Shown: positions 1 to 9,307 of the stretch, in pieces | How positions within the stretch are numbered: position 1 is the first letter of the stretch | Layout of the letters: each line of letters starts with the position of its first letter | The notes under the pieces: generated by a model | Seen by the model: the letters and a program-made list of their open reading frames with translations, nothing else | The model's database searches: none | What the model was told of the DNA's origin: nothing | Origin: Tieghemostelium lacteum | Lineage: Eukaryota > Evosea > Eumycetozoa > Dictyosteliales > Raperosteliaceae | Assembly: GCA_001606155.1 (NCBI GenBank) | Contig: LODT01000037.1 | Span: 248,001 to 312,000, forward strand | DNA length: 64,000 bases | Direction of reading: 5' to 3' | Made by a program: the position numbers and the translations under genes

Positions 1-650
1 AAACTTTTTTTTATTATTAATTCAAATATATTCTTTAACTTATTAATTTTGAAGTTAAACTTAAGTACTAAAAATCATGACTCCTTATTATTTTAACTTT
101 GAACCCAATCTTTTGAATTTTATATTCTTAAAAGTCTTAAAGTTAAAAATAAATTTTAAAAATAATAATCTATTAATAATTTAAGGGTCTCTTATTCTTT
201 CAATTCTGCTGTTATTTTGAATTTAACATTCTTTGTAATTATCAAGGGACAATGTGTTGTTTCCGAAACAACAAGACAAAATTTCCCTTTACAATTTTTA
301 ATTAATTAAAACCGACATTGAATTAGACGTCCCGATTTTTGATGTCATCAAAATAGTAAATCTTTTAACCATTTTTAGAAATTTTTTTTTAAATTTTTAT
401 TTTTTAGAATTTAATATTTTTAAATTAATTTCTGACATACATTTACAAAATTGGTTAGATAGAAATTTGATTTAAATTTAAACTTAATCATTTTGGTGAC
501 CACTTTAAATAAATTTTCAAATTGTCCTTTTCATTTCTATTCAATATCAAAATACTTAAACTTGAGAACTTATAATGCTCTAGTAACCCTTCAATTACCA
601 AAATTAAATAATAATATTTAAAAATAATTTAAAGAATATAAATATACACA
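1..650. other. Gene-free left end with two inverted repeats
   Basis: No open reading frame of useful length is seen on either strand. The stretch is A+T-rich upstream sequence of the thioredoxin-like gene. It holds a nested inverted repeat (244-289) and an 8-bp arm palindrome (337-353), both described separately. I see no tRNA-like or snoRNA-like box pattern. Confidence 0.6.
244..289. other. Nested hairpin-forming inverted repeat
   Basis: An outer 6-bp stem (AAGGGA at 244-249 with TCCCTT at 284-289) encloses an 8-bp stem with a 3-nt loop (255-262 and 266-273, centred on CCG). Such a closed-end structure is more than expected in random A+T-rich DNA and could be a small structured RNA or a protein-binding palindrome. 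It lacks the conserved motif I know from Dictyostelium class I RNAs, so no family is assigned. Confidence 0.35.
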
Positions 651-1004
651 ATGAATAAAGAAATTCAATGTAACAAAATCATACAACCTAGAAGTGTATC
701 AGAATTTGAAAATTATTTTTCAAAACATAATTCTGACAAAGAGGCTATCATTGTTTATTTTTCTGCCATCTGGAATACATTGTGTCAAGAGTTATCTCCA
801 CTATTTGATGATCTATCTAGTCAACATAATGATATTAAATTTATAAAAGTAGATTGTGACAATTGTTCAAGTACTCAAATTGAAATGTTTAGAAAATCTT
901 TTGCCATACCCACAATAGTAGCTTTTAAAAATACTGAAGAAATACAAAGATACTCTGGTAATGACTTAAAAGTTATTCATAATATAATAGATAAATTAAA
1001 ATAA
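651..1004 (+). CDS. Thioredoxin-fold protein with degenerate active site
   Basis: A 117-residue protein the size of a classical thioredoxin. The fold is recognisable: strand IIVYFSAIW, then the active-site position, strand IKFIKVDCD, then the cis-proline loop AIPTIVAF (Pro about 87). The usual WCGPC is replaced by W41-N-T-L-C45, so the N-terminal nucleophilic cysteine is missing and only the second cysteine remains. Classical disulphide reductase activity is therefore unlikely. A monothiol, chaperone or regulatory role is an inference. The ATG at 651 starts right before the first predicted helix and no upstream in-frame start is needed. It stands alone, with a poly-T tract (about 1078-1102) after it. 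Confidence 0.8.
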   Translation: MNKEIQCNKIIQPRSVSEFENYFSKHNSDKEAIIVYFSAIWNTLCQELSPLFDDLSSQHNDIKFIKVDCDNCSSTQIEMFRKSFAIPTIVAFKNTEEIQRYSGNDLKVIHNIIDKLK

Positions 1005-1241
1005 TTATATAAAAAAATGAATTGATTAACAGTATTTCATTTTAATTGTAAATAAATTAAATTTTAAAACAAATATTCTTTTTTTTTTTTTTTTTTTTTT
1101 TTACAAATTTTGTGTTGCTTTTGTATGAGGAACTCTACAAACATAGATATTTTAGTTGATTTCTATGAAAGATATATTAAATTTGATGAAAATCTTTTGG
1201 TATGAATTTAATTCAATTATAAAGACCAAGTTGTCATTTAA

Positions 1242-2368
1242 ATGATAAACAATATATTGATTGAAAATGATAAGAAATGGAATTTAGTAGGTCATCCAAC
1301 AACTTTTAAAGATGTCAGATGCTATATATTATTACTGCTAATGGCATTACCAACATTGATAATGTTCATTTTTCTTAGATATATAAAAAATATATGGTAT
1401 ACAATGATAACATTTCATTTTGTAATTTTAATGGGACCTATCATTTATCTTATACACCATCACTATTACACCATACCAAAATATAAAAATAACTATATAG
1501 TCATTGATACTGCAATCAGTGATACTACAAATAACACTGTAATTACAATACCCAGCATTATCACTGTTGACAATATCCGTGATAACCAATCTATTGATCA
1601 AGAAGAAACCTATTTATTATCATCACAAAAGTGTCTAAGAAACAGTCAATACAATAACAATAACAATACAACTAAACCTAGGCCATTTCTATTCTATAAT
1701 CGTGACAATTTCAATTGGCTACGTCTATTATACTCCTCCCTATTTTCAGGTTATCAAGCCTACTTAGGATTAATACTCATGACTACAGGTGTTGGTTTTG
1801 GGTTCCTACTATATTATCTATTTGCAGGTGTATGTAATATCCACTTTAAACACTTTGTATCCTAACATTTTATTGACACTTTTCTAAAAAAGTTTATACC
1901 CAATGTAGTTATTGAAATTGAGAGTTATGGGTTACTCAAATATGATTTGGGACCAGTTTGTATATTTTTCTTTTACTTTTCAATGATCAATCCAGTTGTA
2001 GAGGAACTGTTTTGGAGAATCTTTTTAATTAATGCCTACGGCTCAAAGATAATAGATAAATTGACAATCAATTTTTTCTATTCATTTTATCATATAGTAT
2101 GTATTACAATCCATCATTATTCCAATTAGATATGATATAACGACTAATTAACATTATAAACAAACAGATAGTATTAAATGTATTTTTTAACATTTGGATC
2201 TGTATGGTATTATTTGCCATATTGTTTGTTGGTGGAATTTTATTCACCTATATTACCAAATATGTTGGACCATTAGCTAGTGTAATGTCACACATCTCAG
2301 CAGATATAATAATTGTATTTATAATATCAAACATGTACTTTGATTGGTATCCATTTTTAAAATATTAA
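1242..2368 (+). CDS. CPBP-family (CAAX/Abi-type) intramembrane protease, 3 exons
   Basis: Read directly the frame is interrupted, but two short introns restore it: 1830-1892 (63 nt, GTATGTAA...AAAG, containing the in-frame TAA) and 2097-2167 (71 nt, GTATGT...ACAG). Both are phase 0. The spliced product is about 330 residues with several hydrophobic helices. The family motifs appear in order: EELFWR (E233, E234, R238), an F...H helix (FFYSFYHI, H263) and a C-terminal SHISAD helix (H306). In the CPBP/Rce1 family these Glu and His residues form the membrane-embedded catalytic site. An earlier start is possible: ATG 1125 with an intron 1200-1274 joins in frame and adds a 25-residue N-terminus in place of the first 11. 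The substrate is unknown; prenyl-protein cleavage is the family's best-known role. Confidence 0.75.
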
Positions 2369-2492
2369 TATATCCCATACCCTAAAGTGGGGAATTGGGA
2401 TACCTTCTCATAAATCATAATCATTTTTTTAATCTATAATTATGATCTCTTTCTCTCTTCTCTATTATATATTTACAAGTTGTTTATTATTA

Positions 2493-2980
2493 TTATTCTG
2501 TTGGTTTTTTTAAAGATTGGTATTCCTTGTATTCATCAGGGAATGATGATGCAATATGTGATTCCAAAGTCTCTTTAAAATCAATAATAGATTCAATTTT
2601 TCCTTTTGTTTTTTCGTTTGCAGCTAGACAGTTTTGTAGAGTTTCTTTTACGTAGAGATCAGGGTTCTTGGATTGATCAATAACTCTAAATATTTCAAAA
2701 GGAATCTCTACATGATTGAATGCATTTCTATTACTTTCAATCTTTTCATATAAACTTATAACTTTATTTCTAATAATAGTATTTTATTAGTTATTTCGAA
2801 TGTTATACAAAACACATGCTATTCATACAATTTATCAAATAGATATTGCTGTGAAGGTGATTGGAATTCCTCAACTATAATAATACTTTGTCTAAGCTCC
2901 TCAACTAGTTCCTCTACAGTTTTTTGTAAATTATTTTCATTAAATATTACAGATTTTTGTTTTTGTTCTGCATTTTCCAT
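2493..2980 (-). CDS. med10: Mediator of RNA polymerase II subunit 10 (Med10/Nut2)
   Basis: Two exons, 2980-2829 and 2769-2493, are joined across a 59-nt phase-2 intron (2770-2828, GTATGA...TTAG) and give 142 residues. The product matches the Med10 family along its length: an N-terminal helix with ELRQSIIIVEEFQ, then YLFDKLNKVISLYEKI, the hallmark IPFEIFRVIDQSKNPDLY, and LQNCLAANEKTKGKI ending near FPDEYKEYQSL. Human MED10 has the same blocks in the same order (VPLEVFEYIDQGRNPQLY). Med10 is a small subunit of the Mediator middle module that links activators to RNA polymerase II. The start codon is the only ATG before the first helix. A 27-bp tandem repeat lies directly upstream. Confidence 0.9.
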
Positions 2981-3000
2981 TTGAACAACAAAATTTTAAC

Positions 3001-3163
3001 AAAATTTTTTGGTGATAATTTTTTCCCAAAATTTTTTACTGATAATTTTTTGCTAAAATTTTTTAGTGATATTTTTTGCCAAAATTTTTTGCTGATAATT
3101 TTTTTAAATTCATTTTTATTAAAATTTTTTGGTGATAATTTTTTGCCAAAATTTTTGTTCAAT
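3001..3163. repeat. About 27-bp A/T-rich tandem repeat, 5-6 units
   Basis: Units begin at about 3001, 3028, 3055, 3081, 3121 and 3148. Each has the form AAAATTTTTT, two variable bases, TGATA, then a T-run and GCC/CCC. The fourth unit carries a longer A/T spacer. The repeat starts 20 bp upstream of the med10 start codon, in its 5' leader or promoter. The unit keeps both strands open for about 70 codons, which is a composition effect rather than evidence of a gene. Confidence 0.8.
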
Positions 3164-3180
3164 TAACAAAATTTACATTA

Positions 3181-3568
3181 CTTAAATCAATAATAAATAA
3201 AAAAACAAGGATGTATATATGTAAATTTTCTTATCTTTATTTATATCATTATTTATAATAATCTAATTTTTAGAGGAAAGATTCATATTAATATAAATTC
3301 TCTTTAGTTGTAAAAAGAGTTTTGAATATTGATGTTGATCAGCCGCCAAGATCATCAAAAGCAACACCCTAATAAATTAGAGCAGAAGTTGTTATGACTC
3401 GTCATCTAGTTATCATCATGAAAGCAATTTCAAAACTGTAAGTAAAGTAATATATACAAACCTTAATATATAAAATGGGAAATAAAAAATAAAAAAATGA
3501 AATTTTTTATGATTCGGTTTTATCGTTTTTTACTAAAATTTAGTTTATTTGTAAATATTTTGTAATAT
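3181..3568. other. Intergenic region between med10 and the pseudouridine synthase
   Basis: A+T-rich sequence between the divergent med10 and RsuA-like genes, presumably holding both promoters. I see no coding potential, RNA gene or clear motif. Confidence 0.5.
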
Positions 3569-5119
3569 ATGATAGGAACTATCAAAAAAATCAGAATTGA
3601 TAGATTACTATCAAATCTTGGTATATGTGATAGAAGTAAAGTTCAATACTATTTGAATACAAATAGAGTTACAGTATTTGGAAAAAAGGTTGATACACCC
3701 AATGCTAGAGTAAACCCAGATGATATTAAAATCGATGGTAAACCACTACAGAATCTAGGACCTATTTCTATAGCTTTACATAAGCCTAAAGGTTATATAT
3801 CTAGTACAGTTCCAGATGGTGAACACAAGGTGATCTATGAGTTACTACCTGAGGAGTTTCGTAATAGAAAACCTATTCTATCCATTGCCGGAAGACTCGA
3901 TAAATGGGTTACTGGTCTGGTTGTTATGAGTCAGGATGGTAAACTAGTAGACAAAATCATCACACCTAAGGATAACGGGTGTGGTAAAGACTATGAAGTA
4001 AGACTAAAAGAGAAACTTCAAGGTACTGAAAAGGAACATTTTGAGTCTGGCACAATGATGCTTAGAGGTGAGGAGCTACCTTGCAAACCTGCTAAAATGC
4101 ATATTATAAATCCAGAGGAAAATAGAATTAAAGTCACATTGTTTGAGGGTAGATACCATCAAATTCGTAGAATGTGTGCAGCTATTGAAAATAAAGCATT
4201 GGAAATTCACAGAACTAGAGTGGGGCCTGTGGAACTGGGTAATCTCCCACTAGGTAAATGGAGATATCTCACCAAAGAGGAATTAGAAGAACTCTCAAAA
4301 ATTCAAATTGACACTATACAACAAAAGAAAAATGAAAAAAGTAGGGTTAAAGAAAATATCGAAGAGGTGGGTGAAGATGAACAGGAAAAAGAATTATATA
4401 ATATATTAAATACCAATGATGAAAGTAAACTGGATCAAATGGAAATGGAAGATGAATTCAAATTTGAGGAGTTTGAAGAGGATTTAGAAGCAAGTAAACA
4501 TAATTCAAAAGACTTAAATTATGATGAGAAACTGCAAATTTTGATCAACTCTGAAAAGACCAAGCTCTCTGATGAGTCATTGTTTAATCAAGACCAATTA
4601 CTAAAGAAAATACAAGAGTTTAAGGAAAATCAGGTGAAGAAGAGCATTTTGAATTTTGACGATGAGGATGATGACCAAGTTACCAAATCACAATATGATG
4701 ATTTAAGATCACAGTTTCATCAGAAATTCAGAGCCCAGATTATGGCTATTGATAAGGAGATTACATTTGATAGTAAAGGTAGACCAATACCAAAATCTGA
4801 TAGAGTATTAGACGAAATCATTTCAGATAAGAAATTGAAAATGATGATGGCTAGAGATCCAGATTTCAAAGAAATTCAACAAAGACACAAAGTTAAACTA
4901 GAAAAGGAACAACAAGAACAAGAGGAAAAAGATGAACTACAAAATCAAAAACTTTTAAGATCAAACAATAAGAGATCTAAAAATCAAGATAATCTTGAAG
5001 ATGATATTCAAGATCTTTTTGCACTTAGTAATAGTGATGGCTCTCAAAAACCATTTTCAAAGAAATCTAGAGCATTTAATTCTCTTAAAAATTATAACAA
5101 GAGAAGAGTAAATAAATAG
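3569..5119 (+). CDS. RsuA/RluB-type RNA pseudouridine synthase with acidic tail
   Basis: A 516-residue protein. Residues 7-65 form an S4 RNA-binding domain (IRIDRLLSNLGICDRSKV). Residues 66-240 are the catalytic domain, with HKPKGYISS, the signature AGRLDKW (catalytic Asp about 111) and FEGRYHQIRRMCAA. The stretch after the catalytic loop resembles bacterial RsuA, which modifies small-subunit rRNA. The loop reads GRLDKWVTGL, where the family usually has Thr in place of the Val. The last 270 residues are a charged, coiled-coil-rich extension absent from bacterial enzymes. Target and location (organelle or nucleolus) cannot be read from sequence, and no clear mitochondrial presequence precedes the S4 domain. 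Single exon. Confidence 0.85.
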   Translation: MIGTIKKIRIDRLLSNLGICDRSKVQYYLNTNRVTVFGKKVDTPNARVNPDDIKIDGKPLQNLGPISIALHKPKGYISSTVPDGEHKVIYELLPEEFRNRKPILSIAGRLDKWVTGLVVMSQDGKLVDKIITPKDNGCGKDYEVRLKEKLQGTEKEHFESGTMMLRGEELPCKPAKMHIINPEENRIKVTLFEGRYHQIRRMCAAIENKALEIHRTRVGPVELGNLPLGKWRYLTKEELEELSKIQIDTIQQKKNEKSRVKENIEEVGEDEQEKELYNILNTNDESKLDQMEMEDEFKFEEFEEDLEASKHNSKDLNYDEKLQILINSEKTKLSDESLFNQDQLLKKIQEFKENQVKKSILNFDDEDDDQVTKSQYDDLRSQFHQKFRAQIMAIDKEITFDSKGRPIPKSDRVLDEIISDKKLKMMMARDPDFKEIQQRHKVKLEKEQQEQEEKDELQNQKLLRSNNKRSKNQDNLEDDIQDLFALSNSDGSQKPFSKKSRAFNSLKNYNKRRVNK

Positions 5120-5170
5120 AATCCTTTTATACAACTATTACATATATAAAAAAATAGTCAAACAATTTAT

Positions 5171-8100
5171 TTAACTGAGGGGAGAACTTTCAAAATTATT
5201 ATTATTATTATCCAAAGATAGATTATTATTATTTGTTTGATAATTATTATTATTATTATTATTATAATTATTATTATTATAATTAGATTGAACCAAGGTA
5301 TCATACAGTAATCTATTATCATAATCTTCATTTTCCTTTGGTACAATTATAAGTTCAATTACATCTTCTTTAAATGATTGTATGGAATGTCTGTTTTTTT
5401 GAGATTTTAGAAATTTCTTTTTCTTTAGTGGATAAAAAATGGTTGTTACATTGTTATTGTGCATATTGGCATTATTGAGGTTATGTCCTTGCAGGAATTC
5501 TTCATCGTATGGTGGTAGATTGGGTTGACTTGATGTGATGGATGGTGACTTTTTCAAAAGTGATTCTCTGTCGGTATCTTTTTTACTATTTTGTGGTGAT
5601 GGATAGGGTTGTTTTCCATTCAGTGGATTGTTGATTCTAATCTGATGAATAACTTCGAATATAGTTGGTTTGTAAAGTAGGAATAGGTATTGAATGCAAA
5701 TGAATGGTACGATACAAGTGATGATAATCAATACTATACTAGCCCAGAATGAAATCTGGTCGAAGAGATGAGACATTATAGAGTACATGTCTAGATTTGG
5801 CATAGCGTTCAATACCAAAACACAAACGAAATATATTGGAATAGTACCCCATATCAAAATGTGATTGATCCATGTAATGGTGTGACTTTCAAAGTACAAT
5901 GTCAGGGACTGAATGAATATTATAGCTGTAAATGAAATCATTGAAAATGAGTCATAGTCAATAATTGCACCACTGTCACTGAAAGCATAGGCACCAGTAG
6001 TTATAGAGAATACCAATAGAGCTTGTGTCAATGCTCTTATACACCATTGAACAAATACTTTTACATTGAATGCACGTCCTTCTTGACAGTATCGATAGAG
6101 AACTGGGTTTCTACGAATAACGGATTCAGGTAGATCCTTATCCAGAATGAACCCAACAACAGGTAACCCTGTAAATACTATATTATAAGTAGTCAACGAG
6201 AATGAGTTGAAGAATGATGTACCTGCGAATCCTGAGAACAACTGATAGAGAATCTGTATAAAACAGACAAACAATGACTTGTAAAAACTGTAATTTGCAA
6301 CAAAGGATGATCTAATATACGAGTATCTTCCATGGACTAATATTAACTCTTGTAGATACCTAAATCTAGCTATACTGTAATCAGCAGCTCTGGAGGCTTG
6401 CAGACCTTCTCTACCACTTATACCTACACCTACATTGGCTTCTTGAATCATAGAAACATCGTTACCACCATCACCAATAGCCAGAGTTATCTTTCCAGTG
6501 TCTTTGATCAGCTTTACAACTTGGGCTTTCTGATTGGGAGTTACACGACAGCAAATCACAGAACTTACAATCTTTGAGATCTCTAGTAGCAAGTGACTAT
6601 TGTATACTAAAACCAGTGCTAAAACATGACCTTCAATGACAATAGTGGCTCTGGATCGAACTGATTCATTGGAGTTTAGTAAATGTTTGTGAATGGATTC
6701 AATAGAGAGTTGGGCTTCTACAGGAGAGATATTAGGTCTTGCACCGAGATGTGACTGATCTTCCACGGATTTTCCAACAGTGTATATTGGAGAGTTCTTT
6801 TCAATGAGATTACAACTGTTGGCAATCTGAATGGCAGTAGAGTATTTATCACCTGTAAGCATCCAAACTTTAATTGCTGCTTGTCTCAGGCAATAGATAG
6901 TTTGTGGTACCTCATCTTGTAGTTTATCTTCAATTGCTGTGATACCAAGTAACTGTAAATCAACTTCCAGTAAATCATAAGATTCGGAAAGTCGATTTTG
7001 ACGATCTTGAACATCAGTATTTGCAGGTTGAAAATGTTGTTGATACCACTGTTGATAGACCTGTTCGTCAATTTCCTTCTGAGCGATACATAGTGTTCTC
7101 AGACCGAAACCAGCAAATTCCTCTAAATGTATTTGGGCAACTTCAATAGACTCTTGTGAATTCAAACTATTAGAAATTCTCTTAAATATAACTTCATCAG
7201 CGCCCTTTGTAATAATCTTTATATTTCCAGAGATTTTATCTCTCAATACCACTGACATTCTCTTTCTATCCGATGTGAATTCAAAAGTGTGAAGTAATTG
7301 ATACATCTGTTGATCACCATTTACATCAATTCCAATTGATGATTTAGTTCTACTAGTGAATTTTACACCAAGTTTAGCAGTACCTCCAACTAATGCTTCT
7401 TCATCTGGTGATGATGCTTTATATATAACATCACTTGAGTTACTACTGCTACTGCTACTACTATTATTATTATTATTATTATTTTGTTTATTAATATTTG
7501 GGCTGTGACTTTGATAGTTGTTTTCCAATGATATAGGTACTACTGAATGACAAAGTGAAAGGCATTTTAGAAATTCAATAACATGATAATCATTGGATTT
7601 TATGAGATCAATGAGAACTGGGTCATTTAGTTCATTGAAGGATTCAGAGTCACATGAACTCTTACAAGATGATGATGCTGAATTGGTTGATAATCTATCA
7701 TTTCTATTGGCATTGGTACTACTACTAGATCCACTATTGTGATTATTGTTATTTCCATACATTTGACCATTAATAGAACATTTACTGAATATCATAATAT
7801 TTTCAGTTAGTGTACCAGTTTTATCTGTAAAGAGATGTTGAATCTGACCCAAATCTTCAGAAAGTGCTGTGGAATTGGCAGTGGCAGGTGTGTCAGAAGG
7901 TTTATGATACATTTTCAGATCCCAACTGATAAACAGTGCATAGGCATATTTAATTACATCTATAGTGACTTTAAGGGAAATGGGTATCATCATACTATTC
8001 AATAATAGAAATCTCAGTGGAATGATTATAAATCTATACCATTCACTGGTGTCATAGTCCAAGTACCAACAGGTTTTTTCGTCTTTCAATCTCTGAAGAT

Positions 8101-9112
8101 CACCAATGATTCCAAAAATCAATACCAAAAACAGTTGCATACAAAAGATGAATATAGTGATTCTATTGATACTTCTATCTAGTTTAGTCCATTTGGTGGG
8201 TGGTGCCATTTTGTTTTTTCCAATTTTTGTTTCATTTCCAGTGTATACAACCATTCCGTAAATGTGTTCAGTATTACGCAGATGTGTTGCCTGTAGAATG
8301 AGATTCTGTGCACTAACTGGCAACCAATCTTTGACTATTGACCCTTTATCAATATCCTCATTGTCGATATCGGGAGGGTTTAAAGCGATTCTCGAGTCAA
8401 ATCGGTAGATATCAGGATTGGGACAAGGACATTCAATGACACCTTTAAACTGCTCAAAATCCTGATGTTTCATCTGACTGGTTTCAGGTAGTGCGTATCT
8501 AGTCTTTAGATCAGTTTCACCATCCAAATTGGCAGTTTGTACATAACATGAACCTTCAGGATCTGAAGATCCGAGAATGGTCATATCGCAAGGTACCTCT
8601 GAGTTATTTGGTAAATATATAATATCACCAACCTGAATATCCTGTGACAATACTATCTGAGGTTCTTTTTGACCCCTAACAATCCTCTGATATACTCTTT
8701 CGTTGGCTACTTTATCTCTTTTGGCTCTATTGTAATCATCAAATGCCTCTTTAGTGGCACTGATCAAAAATATAAATACTAATGCACCCCATGTTGAAAT
8801 TGGGTCCACAGGTGTCAGTGATGGGAATAACTGTAATATACCAATAAAGAGGAAATAGATATTCATAGCCCTCCCAAATTGTTCAATCAAATTTTTGGGT
8901 ATGAAATTTAATATAGTATATTTGGTATTGTTTATCCTGTTGTTGGGGTACTTGTATATCGCATTTCTATTATAATCTATACTGTTATTATTGGAATATA
9001 CAATTCTAATATTATTATGATCATTATGAACATTATGATTGGATTTCTGTATATAGGAACATCATATGTCAATATTTTTTTATATTCTCAAATAAAAACA
9101 TTATACACTCAT
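5171..9112 (-). CDS. P4-ATPase phospholipid flippase, ATP9/Neo1/ALA2-like
   Basis: A long exon (9046-5171) encodes almost the whole protein. It opens without a methionine, so a tiny first exon (9112-9107, Met-Ser) joined across a 60-nt intron (9047-9106) is proposed; total about 1293 residues. Visible parts are the membrane entry NTKYTILNFIPKN, the actuator motif DGETD (about 175), the P4-specific PISL in helix 4, the phosphorylation site DKTGTLT (about 407), SSPDEEALV, and the hinge GDGGNDVSMI (about 859), then six C-terminal helices. The Asp in DGETD and the block ISGREGLQASRAADYSIARF recall plant ALA2 and animal ATP9 rather than ATP8-type pumps. The C-terminal tail is cytosolic and Asn-rich. 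It flips lipids between leaflets of Golgi or endosomal membranes by family analogy. The first exon is the uncertain part. Confidence 0.88.
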
Positions 9113-9307
9113 AATCTTTATTATACTTTACATTAAAGAATTTCATTTATTTCTTCAATAAAATATCCATTACATCCAAAAGCCTTTTCGTATATATGAT
9201 GAGAAAAAAATATGTAATGCTAATTCAAAAAAAAAATCATAAAAAAAAAAAAATTATTCTTTTAGTTTTGGGAGAGAAATCAACCTTTAGATATGAGGTC
9301 AAATAAT

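Noticed and set aside
1242-2129. CPBP gene as a pseudogene with an internal stop
   Set aside because: Two introns with good splice sites remove the stop and restore the catalytic motifs.
2947-3166. Overlapping 70-codon frames on both strands
   Set aside because: They arise from the 27-bp A/T repeat upstream of med10 and encode only F/K-rich repeats. The minus-strand frame also overlaps the real med10 start.
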